A stretch of 64,000 nucleotides of DNA from Colocasia esculenta (taxonomy: Eukaryota; Streptophyta; Magnoliopsida; Alismatales; Araceae): assembly GCA_014218235.1 (NCBI GenBank), contig CM024760.1, positions 72,852,961-72,916,960 of the forward strand. Direction: 5' to 3'. A program made the position numbers and the translations under genes. The notes beneath the pieces were generated by a model. That model was not told the DNA's origin, made no database searches, and was given only the letters and a program-made list of their open reading frames with translations. Shown piece by piece: positions 35,617 to 46,479 of the stretch. Every line of letters starts with the position of its first letter. The stretch's first letter is position 1.

Positions 35617-37784
35617 TGTTGCCCAGCTAGCTAGCCCAAAGGGGGGGGGGGTGAATGGGTTATTAAAAATTTGATCTTTGATTAATACCTGTTCACTAAG
35701 AGGACTACACAACAACTTAAACAAAGGTTAGAGTTAGAGGACATGAGACAGCAAACACACAAAACACAACCACAAGACACAAGGATTTTTATCCTGGTTC
35801 GGAACTCCTCTCCACAGGAGACCTACGTCCAGTCCCTGAGCAATACCTCAGGATTTCACTATCAAGGGTACTATCCCCCTACGGATCCTTACACCCAGCC
35901 TCAACTGGTCTTCCTTCACCTGAAGGGAAAACAACCACCCTGGATACCACCAGGTCTTCCTTCACCCAGAAGGGAACACAACTAATAAAAAGAAGTATAA
36001 GAAAAGCTTCAGAAACTAGCAAACAGCTACAATCTGAAGCAAAACAAGCCTCGAGAGAGAAGGAATTTTAACACTGGTTTCTCTCCAAATACTACACTGG
36101 CTCTCACAGGAATTTCTTCTTAAACACTGAGAGCTAAAGAGCTACGATGGATTGAAACAGAGTGCTTCGCTCTTTTTGAATCACAGAAGACTTGAAGGAT
36201 TGGCGATGCTTTTTTTTGGAATGATATCTTCAAAAGTATCTTTCTTCACAGTCTTGAGTCTTGTACTATGCTTCTACTTGAAATTTGAACGTTAAAGATC
36301 CGTTGTCTCTCATCCTGGTGTACGTTAGACAGATCTGCAAGGAAGCTTCTGATCTTGGTCTTTTATTCTTTAGTACACGCCAGAGAAACATTTTAATATC
36401 TTGTATCTTGTGTCCAACGTTGTACAGATAAGTCTTGTCAGATATCTGCGAGCATATCAACATAAATAGAGGACAGCTAGGACTGTCGTCGATTGTTAGT
36501 TGCAGTTGGAACAGATATAGCAAATATAGCAAAGCTCCTTTCTATCTAAAAAGGACGTAGACAGAGTAGCATAAAAGTGAAAGATATTGTCTGCATGCAT
36601 GAGAGATACGTTCAGAGAGCATTGAATGCGTAGCAGTCAAATAGACGAGATACGACTTTGACTATTCAACGTATATTAAAGAGTAATATACTGATATAAC
36701 AATGAAATCGATATGAATAAGCCAGATGCCTTTATGACTTATGAAATCGTTACACGAATCGAATCGTTATAAGCATCAAAGAAATCGATGTGATTACTTA
36801 CCAAATCGTTACTGGTAAGCGGGTCGTTATGTTAATACAGAAATCGTTGTGAATAATACAGAAGTGTTATGAGTGTTACAGAAATCAATGTGATTACTTA
36901 TCAGATCGTTAGTACTGAGAAGTCGTTATAATCATCAAAGAAATCGATATGAAACTCTTAACAAATCGTTGCACCAAGCAAATCGTTCTGAGTTCTAAAG
37001 AAATCGTTTCGACAAGCAATTGTTACGAGGTCTAAAGAAATCGTTACGGCTAGAAAGTCGTTGTGAATTCTAAAAAAATCGTTACGAGAACTTAAGAAAT
37101 CGTTACGGCTAGAAAGTCTTTGTGATTCTAAAGAAATCGTTACGGCTAGAAAGTCGTTAGAATTCTAAAGAAATCGTTACAAGAACTTAAGAAATCGTTA
37201 CGGCTAGAAAGTCGTGTGAATTCTAAAGAAATCGTTACGAGAACTAAGAAATCATTACGACAGACAAGTCGTTACGAGTTCAAAAGAAATCGTACGAGAA
37301 CTTAAGAAATCATACGACAGACAAGTCGTTACGCTTCTAAAGAAATCGTTGCGATGTCTTATAGAATCGTTACGACGGTCAAGTCGTCACGCTTTCTAAA
37401 GAAATCATTGCGATGTCTTAGTAAATCGTTATGAGATCTTTAAGAAATCGTTACGGTATCGATTTGTTTGAAACATCATGACTTTTCGGTCAGAAAGGAA
37501 ATCGATCATAATACTTATGAAATCGTTATGATGACTCTATTGAAATCGATATGAACTTATAAAGGGATCGTTCTGATTATCAATAGAAGCGATATGAAGT
37601 ATGAAGAAGTCGATGCAATGACTTGGGAAAAATTATGAAATGAGCGTCTTACTGATTGTCTTGAACTTTCTTTTACTTTTATTTCCTGTCCTCAAGCTCA
37701 AGTAATTCATTAGTATTGTTTTGTTAATCATCAAAATTAATATAAATAAGTGAATTAATTTATATGGAGAACGTTTGGTCATCA
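35617..37784 (-). repeat. 5' LTR of SIRE-type element
   Basis: 2.17 kb, the partner of 24343-26562. The aaatcgttacg-type array lies at about 36700-37620. In the first 450 bp the two LTRs differ at roughly as many or more single-base indels as substitutions, several of them in homopolymers (for example a G run of 7 against 10). Confidence 0.92.
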
Positions 37785-37785
37785 G

Positions 37786-37849
37786 TCTCAAATAGTGCCA
37801 GATAATTCTTTTGGGCCATAATATGTTCTATATCTGGCACTATTTGAGA
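37786..37849. repeat. Perfect 19-bp inverted repeat (hairpin)
   Basis: The arm tctcaaatagtgccagata (37786-37804) is perfectly complementary to tatctggcactatttgaga (37831-37849), with a 26-nt loop. The first four bases of the left arm also belong to the SIRE target-site duplication, so the element inserted at the base of a pre-existing hairpin. It could be a MITE remnant or a small-RNA foldback; nothing more can be assigned. Confidence 0.8.
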
Positions 37850-38759
37850 AGAATCTTGGCAAAGGATGTCATGGATGCTTTAAGCCAAGTTGCTCTTCTC
37901 CTTGATAATGTCTCTCATGAAGCTTTGTTGAGGAGAGCTCAGATTTTTCTCAAGATGAGAAGACTAGCTTGTTGAAGATGAAGGGATGATCAGTCCTTTT
38001 TAGATGGAAGCACTTTTGTTTTCTCATGGAGGTGTACTTGAATGCTTATGTAATTCAACTTCCATTAACTTGAACTTGAAGGCTTCCAGTCGCATAAATT
38101 GATGCTTGAACTTGATGACCATGGAGCATGAAGGTAGTTGTTGTGCATGTTTCCAAGTTGGTGCAACGTCTATTACCTACTTGGGTAGGTCTGAGACTTT
38201 TCATTTTGCCTGGTAGGCATGGTGCTTGAGATTTGATAAATAAGACAGAAAGATATTAGGTAGAGATGTAAATCTTCTATAGTTGGTAAGAAAAATCTCC
38301 ATGATAAAAGATATCTTATCAGAGTTATATCCTTTTTATGTTCCCAAGTGCTATACAAAAAATAATGTTAGTAGCCATGCAAACTAGAAAATCTGGCATG
38401 TGCATGGTATGGAAACTTCATATGTATTCTCATTGTTGTCTTTGTGTAAGGACGACACATATCTGACATGTGTAGTTTGTCCATAGAAAGTATAATGACA
38501 TGTCTGGCTTAGTCAATAGATCAGTGTGCATAATAAATTGATTTATAATATTAGCATTATGATGTCAGATCATACACTGTAACATCAAGGGGTCTAAATT
38601 TAAACGATAAATTATTGTATTACTTAGACTAATAAATATTTCAAGCTATCAAAGCTATCAAAGACTTTATCGAACTAAAAGAATGATTATATAATGTGCA
38701 ACTAGTTTACACCAAGCAACTTTCTTTTTAGATATTAAGCAAAACTAACTTAACTTGCC
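37850..38759. other. Unassigned AT-rich sequence
   Basis: No convincing ORF, RNA gene or LTR pair was recognised. A possible LTR-like start (tgtaacatcaaggggtctaaa) lies at 38578, but it has no partner end and no target duplication that I can see. Confidence 0.5.
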
Positions 38760-39700
38760 AATCATAAAAAAAATGCATAATCAATTTTCAAGAAGTTTAT
38801 ACTTAGTCGTAGATAGAAAGCTTATCAATTATTACATACATTGGACTTAGAAAAATCTTGATACTTAAACATAATTGATTATAAAAAATACAAAGTGAAA
38901 TATAATCAATTATAAAGCTAGTAGTGTGGACTTAGTCATTTGTACATAGTTGAAGACAATCAATTATCAATTTACAAAGTGGAACTTAATCGATTATTGA
39001 TTCTCTCTTTAGACTTTAGAAATTTTCATACTATTGAACTTATAATCGATTACCTTGTCAATAGGTGTGGACTTTGAAATTTTGTTTACTATTGAAAACA
39101 TAATCGATTAGCTCGTTCACTATATAGACTTGGAAAAATTTTAAGGTGAGAAATTTAATCGATTAATGTTAGTTTCACTGTGAAGACTTAGGTGGATTCT
39201 TACAAGAAGTAATAGTCTCTTTGTGTGGATTTAGAAACTTTTATACTGATAAAGACGTATTGATTATCGACCACATGAAGTGAAATATAATTGATTAACA
39301 TGCACTCTGTATTGACTTAGAAATTTTTTCAAAAGCTTTCTCAATGGGAAACATAATTGATTATCACACACTATCTCAAGTTAGAATTTTACGATGCCAT
39401 GACTTAATTGATTATTGACTATATATATGAACTTTGAATTTTCTCGATACCATAATATAATCGATTGGTGTTCACATCTATGTGGACATAATCGATTAAT
39501 GATCTACTTTGTGTGGACTTGAGATAAAATCTAAAGTAAAGACTTAATCAATCTTTGATAGGTGATAAAAGTATAATCAATTAATCATCAAACCTTGATC
39601 GACTAAGGAGCACTTGAAGTATGATGTAATCGATTATTGAACCAATGACTTAGTCAATAAAGCCGAATCAAGATATGATTGATTATGAACGATATGAACT
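38760..39700. repeat. Dispersed TAATCGATTA / TAATTGATTA motif array
   Basis: Over about 0.9 kb the palindromic core aatcgatt and the variants aattgatt and aatcaatt recur at intervals of some 30-70 bp, for example aacttaatcgattattg near 38990, ataatcgattacc near 39045, ataatcgattagc near 39105 and aatcgattaatg near 39157. The spacers (gtggacttag, gaaatttt) are also partly repeated. The layout resembles the motif arrays in the SIRE and Tekay LTRs, but the element it belongs to is not identified. Confidence 0.6.
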
Positions 39701-39844
39701 TATGCAAATGATAGAATAATTAAACACATGTTTTATTAATTACTTTAAAACTAAACATACACGAATTTTGTTAATGAATGAAATCACTATATATGTTTGT
39801 TAATCACTCGATATTAATATTAATATTTTGTTAATCATTTAAAA

Positions 39845-40156
39845 CTAAGTATTCTTAGGGATACTATGCACCGCAAGGCAATCTGCAACATCATGTACAT
39901 GAACACCTCGGAGCCCCACACGGAATATATGTTTTAAAAAACCCATATCATAGAGGGAATAGACCATGCGGAATCTTGCCGTCAGCAGACACGAGAAGCT
40001 AGCGTGCAGATGCCTCGCAAAGCCCAGCTGGAGTAGAACATTTCCATGCACCATCAGCTGGTGGACAGATGTGTATAACAGGGACAAGGTGAGCGTTGGA
40101 TGTAGAATAGCAGCACAGTAGAGGGGGAAGAAGGCTAATGTACTTATGTACAGCAC
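39845..40156 (-). other. Unrecognised 103-codon ORF
   Basis: The reading frame starts MLYISTLAFFPLYCAAIL with a hydrophobic N-terminal stretch and contains HASFSCLLTARFRMVYSLYD and HIFRVGLRGVHVHDVADC. I do not recognise it as any family. Local base composition is higher in GC than the AT-rich flanks, which could indicate a captured or decayed gene fragment, but it may equally be a chance ORF. There is no neighbouring gene to give context. Confidence 0.2.
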
Positions 40157-41456
40157 AGGAAGACGAAGTTCTCATAAGCGTAACAGATGGATCAGGGCTA
40201 GAATCAGAGGAAAGAGCAATCTATCTTTCCAGAAGGGAACGAATCCTCCCCAAAAGGAAAAGGTTTTTTGTATGAAAAAGGTTGGACTGCTGGGGAAGAG
40301 GATTTCTGGTAGCTTTGTTCTCTACGTTAGGAGTTTTGTTCTCTCTATATATATAAGTTGCAGAGTAGCGATCTATATATTGCTTTGTGAGCTGGTATGC
40401 CCAAATTTTTAGTTTTCTTACCACGTCGGGTCTTATTAGATAGATTTGTCTGTGTGCTCTCTGATCATTCAATTAGAAGATCTAAAAAAATACATTTTTT
40501 CACTAATCTTTAAATTTTTTGACTGCATAGAAGCTCAAAGTGCTTTTGTTTTTATAGTGCATCAGCTCAAAGTGCTCTTAACTTAATGGGTACCAACCAT
40601 GAAGGAAGTGTTCGATCTCTTGCCTCGGCTTTTCCCCAACTTTAGAGCCACCGATCAATCGCGTTTTCGAGAACATATACTTCCCCGTATGAAAACGAAA
40701 CAATTGACGAGACGGTCATGGCGACATGTCTTCTTGTATCGCAGTACTGTTCCCGTTTTATCAGGAAAGGAGGGCAGTATCATTCCCCCATGGCTTCTTA
40801 TGCCCTTTATCCTGTTCTAGTTTATGAGGTGGGTTTCAATCTATTTAGTCAAGATGAGTAGGCCAGAATCTTCCCACAAAGGACCAGCGATTTTCATGCT
40901 TAAAAACAGCTGAAGGAGAAAATAAAAAATAAAAAAACCCAGTATATACATCCATCTGGCTCAAGAATACGAAAAGAAATGTTACACTGAGGATTGATCT
41001 AAATTTAGATATGATATGACATATGTGATAATAATGAAATATGAACGGCACAGAAAATGATAGTTAGTGATCATAATATCCAACCATGAAGTAGATGCTT
41101 GTGGACAAGGACCATACTTTGTGTCCTGTGAACGTGATGTGACGAAATGATAAATCTAATTCAACTAAAATAGTAACATTAATGAAACGAAGAGTCCATC
41201 CTTCGAAGAGGGTGGGGTTCTTTACATGCTTCCGCGGGGAGTCTATTGCTTCTTATGGTGAGACCTCGGCATCAAAATTTTGAAGAAAAAAAAGGTGTAC
41301 TATGAGTTCTATATATGACTAGAAAGAGGTCCATCTGTCGTACTACATGCGTTTGTCTAACATAGAGAGGAAAAGAAGCTCCATACGAGGAGACGCACAA
41401 GAGAGAATCTCGTCTAGTTTTTGTTGCAGTTTCATGTCTCTTTCTCTCACTACCCA
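40157..41456. other. Unassigned non-coding sequence left of element B
   Basis: A TATA-like run (ctctatatatataagttg, near 40344-40362) and a short ORF at 40599-40820 occur here, but neither is supported as functional. The segment ends at accca (41452-41456), the left target site of copia B. Confidence 0.5.
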
Positions 41457-42956
41457 TGTAAGGAATCGATCAGAGCGCAGCGGAAAGCGTGGTTCCCTCA
41501 GGTAGATATCGTTGCCGGCGGTCGGAATCGAACAAAAACGGAGAACCCGCACGAAAGAAGTTCCGATCTTTACCTTTGCGGGGTTGCGAAACTCCCGAAT
41601 CCGGGGAGGAGTAGCGCTGGAGGCGCTAATGCTTCAAGCCGTTCAGGTGTCCGACCTCTAGACGTATCCACGCGAGCTCCGGATGCAGACGGGATCTCCT
41701 CGGTCTCCACGCGTCTCCCGGATCTCAACTCCACCATGTACCAGAGAGAGGAGAGAGAGAAGGTGGGGCGCCCAGGGAGAGAGAGAGGAGGTGGCGGCCA
41801 GGGAGAGAGTCTGGAGCTTGGGCTAGGGTTTAACTCTCCACGTATATTTATAGACACTACAGTTTTTCACAAAAACCAAGTTATTGTCTATAACGACCAT
41901 CTTGCCCAGTCTGCTCGGAACTCTATTGCATGTGACCCTCTAGGCCCAAGTGCTAGTCTAGTTTTTAGCCCATTAAGCCCAATAACTCTTTATTGACTTA
42001 CTATAATTAATTAATATCTCATATTAATCAATTACACAATCAATTATCGTCTCACGAATTGACCGGGCTTCCAATCAGTTGGGTGTCAAGCAACACCACT
42101 TGATCCTGGAAAGCATTGGGGTTCAGCAACCCATTCAAGGAACCTTTTGTGTCAACAGATACCACGTGACTATAATCCTTCGCTCGTACAATGCTCCCGA
42201 GTGCACTTAGGGTATGGTCAACTGTCAAACCCTAATACGCGCACTCACTTGGATTAGATGCCGCATAACAATATCAGAAAATTCCTTTTCTGATAAATAG
42301 TCATGCCCTGGCTAGGGACTATTAGGCATCTTTCCCTAGAGCATTCACTCTCTTATTACCGAGAGCGAGCGATCCTATGTTGACCACACAATCACCTTCG
42401 TAGGTATTCCTCTAGATCCGAACACTTAACTGATTAAGACCCCATGGCTAGAGATCTATAAGTTAAGGTCAAAATCTAGAAGTCCACCGACAAGGTGTCC
42501 TTGGTGTCTCAGGTCTAAGGACCAATCACGCCACTATTACAATGAATCTAGCTGGTTGACAGTTAGGTAATATTACCATCCAGTGATTCATAACGGATCA
42601 GTTCAGTGAACTCATTCTCCAATGAGCACCTACAGATTCACCTTAGTGTCTCCACACAAGTGACTATGAGACCAGTTACCCTCATCATATGAGCAGGTGC
42701 AACCTGTACTAGTCTAACTAGATATCCGATGTCCTTCTAGAATATCCTCCGACTATGAACAATTAAGAATATATGCTTAAAGGATATTAATCTCATTGTT
42801 ATGATCTCATCATAATTAGTATCCATTGTGCATATTCATGGACTTCATAATGAAACGATAAACGAATTACACATAATGAATATAAAAGCCTTATTATTAT
42901 TATAAATAATAAGATTGTACAAGTTATGATTGACTTAAGGACACCCATAACTAACA
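41457..42956 (-). repeat. 3' LTR of copia element B
   Basis: 1.50 kb, with - strand start tgttagttatgggtgtcc and end tcgattccttaca. It closely matches 48599-50103. The sense strand has a TATA box (tataaatata, + positions 41843-41852) followed about 25-30 bp later by the GC-richer transcribed part. Confidence 0.93.
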
Positions 42957-42970
42957 ATCTCCCACTTGGA
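42957..42970 (-). promoter_or_regulatory. Polypurine tract of element B
   Basis: The - strand reads tccaagtgggagat directly before the 3' LTR, identical to the tract beside the 3' LTR of element A. Confidence 0.88.
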
Positions 42971-43663
42971 CGAAAGCCAATCACCTTTATGTCTTAAACC
43001 CATAGACTCTAGGTGGCGCTCAAACACAATTTGAGTCAGAGGCTTTGTCAGTGGATCTGCAATGTTGTCGACTGAAAGAACTCTTTCCACCAGTACATCT
43101 CCTCTAGTGATAATCACCTTGATCAGGTGAAATCGCCTCAGAATGAGCTTCAACTTCTGATGAGACCGCGGCTCTTTCGCTTGCGCAATGGCCCCATTGT
43201 TGTCACACAGCAATGGGATCGAATCAGAGTCACCCGGCACCACACCAAGGTCGGTGATGAATTTCTTCATCCACACTGCCTCCTTGGCGGCTTCAGCTGC
43301 AGCAATGTACTCAGCTTCTGTCGTCGAGTCTGCAGTGATTTCTTGCTTGGAACTCTTCCAGCTCACTGCACATCCGTTTCAGGTGAACACAAACCTAGAT
43401 GTAGACTTGCTATCATCTGGATCTGACTGAAAACTCGAGTCACTATATGCCCGAAGTTTCAAGTCCCCTCCTCCATAAACCAGAAATATATCCTTAGTCC
43501 TTCTCAAGTACTTAAGGATACATTTCACTGCCATCCAGTGTGTTTCACCTGGATTTGCCTGATATCTACTCGTAACACTTAGAGCAAATGCTACATCAGG
43601 CCTTGTACATAGCATGACATACATGATAGACCCTATAGCCAAAGCATAGGGGACTCTATCCAT
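42957..43663 (-). pseudogene. Copia element B: RNase H
   Basis: The ORF at 43379-43663 starts inside the RT connection region (YALAIGSIMYVMLCTRPDVA, FALSVTSRYQANPGETHWMA), then LRAYSDSSFQSDPDDSKSTS, the first acidic part of RNase H. A frameshift at about 43370 moves the reading to the ORF at 42935-43366, with EITADSTTEAEYIAAAEAAK, LLCDNNGAIAQAKEP, LRRFHLIKVIITRGDV and NIADPLTKPLTQIVFERHL, ending close to the PPT. Apart from the frame break, the conserved acidic residues are present. The same protein stretch is found in element A. Confidence 0.92.
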
Positions 43664-44510
43664 GATTGCCCTCTCTTCAGGAGTCTTAGGAGACTGCTCC
43701 TTAGAGAGATTAATCCATGTCTTATTGGTATGAGACCTCTCTTGAAATTTTTCATGCCAAACCTTTTGACAATGGTATCTATGTACATGGATTGGGTCAA
43801 GCCAAGCATCCTCTTAGATCTATATCTATAGATACGTATTCCCAATACGTAGGATGCTTCTCCCAAATCCTTCATGGAGAAGTTCTTTGACAATTAAGCC
43901 TTTACTGATGATAACATCCTACATCATTCCCAATGAGCAAGATGTCATCAACGTAATGTATGGGAAAAGTGATAGCACTCCCACTGATTTTCTTATACAC
44001 ACATGGTTCATCTTCATTCTTAATGAAGTCATAAGATCTGATAGCCTCATCAAACCTTATGTTCCAACTACGAGAAGCTTGCTTCAATCCATAGATGGAT
44101 CTTTGAAGCTTGCATACTTTATCTAGACACTCTTTGGATGTAAAACCCTCAGGCTGTATCATATACACTACTTCCTCAATGTTTCCATTGAGGAAAGCAG
44201 TTTTTATATCCATTTGCCAGATCTCGTAATCAAAGTATGTAGCAATGGCGAGAAGAATTCTGATCGACTTTATCATGGCAACTGGTGAGAAAGTTTCGTC
44301 ATAGTCAATTCCTTGCCTTTGATGATACCCCTTTGCCACCAACCTTGCCTTATAAGTGTCGATCTATCCATCTGCACCGATCTTTCTCTTAAAGATCCAC
44401 TTGCACCCAATAGGCATAATACCTTCAGGCAAGTCTACCAAGTTCCAAACTTGGTTGGTGTACATGGACTGCATCTCAGAATTCATGGAATCTCGCTATT
44501 TCCCTGATTG
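43633..44510 (-). pseudogene. Copia element B: reverse transcriptase
   Basis: The ORF at 43902-44342 begins MVAKGYHQRQGIDYDETFSP and continues IWQMDIKTAFLNGNIEEVVY, QRSIYGLKQASRSWNIRFDE and the catalytic box HYVDDILLIGND. A frame change at about 43900 leads into the ORF at 43633-43893 (FSMKDLGEASYVLGIRIYR). Upstream, near 44360-44500, the sequence encodes a typical RT entry (WKW/KRKIG-like segment) in another frame. The YVDD motif is intact. The polymerase cannot be made as one chain because of the shifts and a stop near 44360. Confidence 0.92.
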
Positions 44511-45693
44511 AGGACTATCAACAGCCTCTTGGTAGGTCTTTGGATCATCATCCTCATTATAAGACATGCCTTCACTGATATGTCCAACATATCTTTCAGG
44601 CTGTCTAGGTACTCTACCAGACCTACACTGAATGTGTGTATATTCCTGAACAGGTTCCGGAACCGATGTTTCAACTGGTGGACTTTGCACAGTTTGTGGA
44701 TCTAGAACCTCTTCTAGATCTACCTTACTCCCACTGTCCTCTTGGGTAAGGAACTCCTCTTCCAAGAAGACAGCTCTCCTGGCGACAAACACTCTTTGTT
44801 CACCAGGATGGTAAAAGTAGTACCCAAACGTTCTTTTGGGTATCCAACAAACCTGCACTTATCGGTTATGGATTCCATTTATCTGGGTTGTGTCTCTTCA
44901 CGTGGGCAGGACAGCCCCAGATTTTAACATGTTTAAAATCAGGCTTTCTACCCTTCCATATCTCATATGGTGTAGAAGACACAGATTTACTGGGAACCCT
45001 GTTCAGTAGATATGTCGCAGACTCTAGCGCATATCCTCATAAGGAAACTGGTAACTGTGAACGGCTCATCATGGATCGTACCATGTCCAACAAGGTGCGA
45101 TTCCTCCTTTCCGATACACCATTCATCTGTGGTGTTTAGGGAGGAGTCCATTGAGAAAGGATACCATTATTCTTTAAGAATTGTGTGAACTATGTACTCA
45201 AGTATTCACCTCCTCGGTCTGACCGTAGGATTTTAATACTCTTTCCAGTTTGCTTCTCAACTTCATTCTTAAATTCTTGGAGTTTCCCAAAGGCTTCAGA
45301 TTTGTACTTCATTAAGTAAACAAATTCGAACCTTGAGTAGTAATTTGTGAATGTAATGAAGTATGAGTAGCCACCCTTGGCTTGGGTAGACATTGGACCA
45401 CATACATCCGAGTGTATTAGTTCCAATATGTCCTTGGCCCTATCTCCATGTCCACTAAATGGAGATTTGGTCAACTTACCCATCAAGCAGGTTTCGCAAG
45501 TTGCATATGATTCATAATCAAATGGATCCAAATATCCATTCTTATGCAACTTTTGAAGCCTATTCTCGCCAATGTGACCAAGCCTACAATGCCACAAGTA
45601 GGCAGTGTTCACACTATTCTTACTTCTCTTAGGAGAAATATCAACATGGAGATTTTCATAAGAAACATCAAGCAGATGCAAACCATTCACCAA
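44496..45693 (-). pseudogene. Copia element B: integrase and C-terminal linker
   Basis: The ORF at 45190-45693 has the GAG-pre-integrase segment YLWHCRLGHIGENRLQKLHK, CETCLMGKLTKSPF, then the integrase core with first Asp in LIHSDVCGPMS and second Asp in RSDRGGEYLS, where a stop interrupts it. The Glu region (NGVSERRNRTLLDM) follows in another frame near 45080-45120, preceded by a premature TAA in the segment TPQMNG. The distal linker occupies the ORF at 44496-44858 (FGYYFYHPGEQRVFVARRAV, then acidic and Pro-rich sequence). The D,D-E residues are all visible but spread over frames. Confidence 0.9.
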
Positions 45694-45772
45694 ATTTGCT
45701 AAAGCAACTAGTTATTTCTAAAATAAACAGAACAACTATTGTTCTTAATGGTAAACTTGTATCCAAGTCTAT

Positions 45773-46475
45773 CTAAACAAGAAACAGAAATAATGTTCTA
45801 ATGATACTAGGCACAAAGTAGCAATCATCTAATAAAAGTAAATCTCCTGAGGGTAACTTGAGCTTCACTGTCCCCACAGTGTGTGCAGCAACACTTGCAC
45901 CGTTTCCAAGCCTCAAGTTCACCTCGCCCTTGCTCAGCTTCCTTCTACTTGTCAACATCTGCACATCATTGCAGACATGAGAAGCACATCCAGTGTCTAA
46001 AACCCAAGATGTGGAATCTCTAATAGACAAGTGAAGATCTATCATATAGATACCTGAAGCTTTGCCAAGCTTCTGCTTCTCCTGAGCCTTCAATGCAAGG
46101 TAGTCCTTGCAATTTCTTTTCCAGTGCCCCTTCTTCTTGCAGTGGAAGCACTCGCCCTTTTTTGCTCCTTTACTTATGTCCTTCTTTTGTTTTTGCTTGG
46201 ACTGCTTATTTGCATTGCCTTTCTTAAAGGCTTGCACTGCTCTCCTCTTCTTGTTGGACTTTCCAATCATGAGAACAGTGGGCTTTTCCTTCTTAAGGTT
46301 GCCCTCAGCAGTCTTCAGCATGTTCAGCATCTCAGCTAAACTCACCTTCCAAGACATAGGCAATGCACTCAGACCTGACGACAATCTTCAGGTTCTTGAG
46401 CCAATCCGAGTAGTTCGGGCCTGTCAATTTGTTGGCATCCAGTATGCCACGGAGTGGGTTACTCGACGACATTTT
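45773..46475 (-). pseudogene. Copia element B: internally deleted gag, zinc knuckle and protease
   Basis: Gag starts near 46475 with MSSSNPLRGILDANKLTGPN and YSDWLKNLKIVV, then reads to YVLEGEFS and a stop. The next recognisable gag sequence, in another frame, is already the distal LAEMLNMLKTAEGNLKKE. The middle of the capsid (normally well over 100 residues) is therefore missing between about 46365 and 46340. Beyond it lie a Lys-rich stretch, the zinc knuckle CFHCKKKGHWKRNC (CX2CX4HX4C) and the protease WVLDTGCASHVCND with the D-T-G active triplet, which is followed by LGNGASVAAHTVGTVKLKL. The ORF ends at 45773 soon after FVPSIIRTLF. Loss of the capsid core would make the copy non-autonomous. 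Confidence 0.88.
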
Positions 46476-46479
46476 TGCC

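Larger units (their letters stand above)
24343..37784 (-). mobile_element. Complete SIRE/Maximus-type Ty1/copia element with envelope-like region
   Basis: A 13.4-kb element on the - strand. It has two LTRs (5' at 35617-37784, 3' at 24343-26562), a PBS at 35603-35614, a PPT at 26563-26576 and a perfect 5-bp target-site duplication gtctc (24338-24342 and 37785-37789). The order along the sense strand is gag, protease, integrase, RT, RNase H, then about 4 kb of envelope-like sequence before the 3' LTR. This order, the large size and the extra 3' ORF are typical of the SIRE (Maximus) lineage. Every ORF is broken by frameshifts, so it is not autonomous as written. It interrupts the 5' LTR of gypsy element F. 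Confidence 0.92.

Noticed and set aside
38578..38640. Possible LTR start (tgtaacatcaaggggtctaaa)
   Set aside because: No matching LTR end, no target-site duplication and no primer-binding site were found, so it is not called.
40340..40412. TATA-like run followed by a short ORF
   Set aside because: A lone AT-rich run without a supported gene downstream is not enough for a promoter call.
41421..41996. 191-codon ORF (+), also mirrored at 48654-49139
   Set aside because: It lies wholly in the LTR of copia B on the antisense strand and repeats in both LTRs; there is no evidence for a gene.
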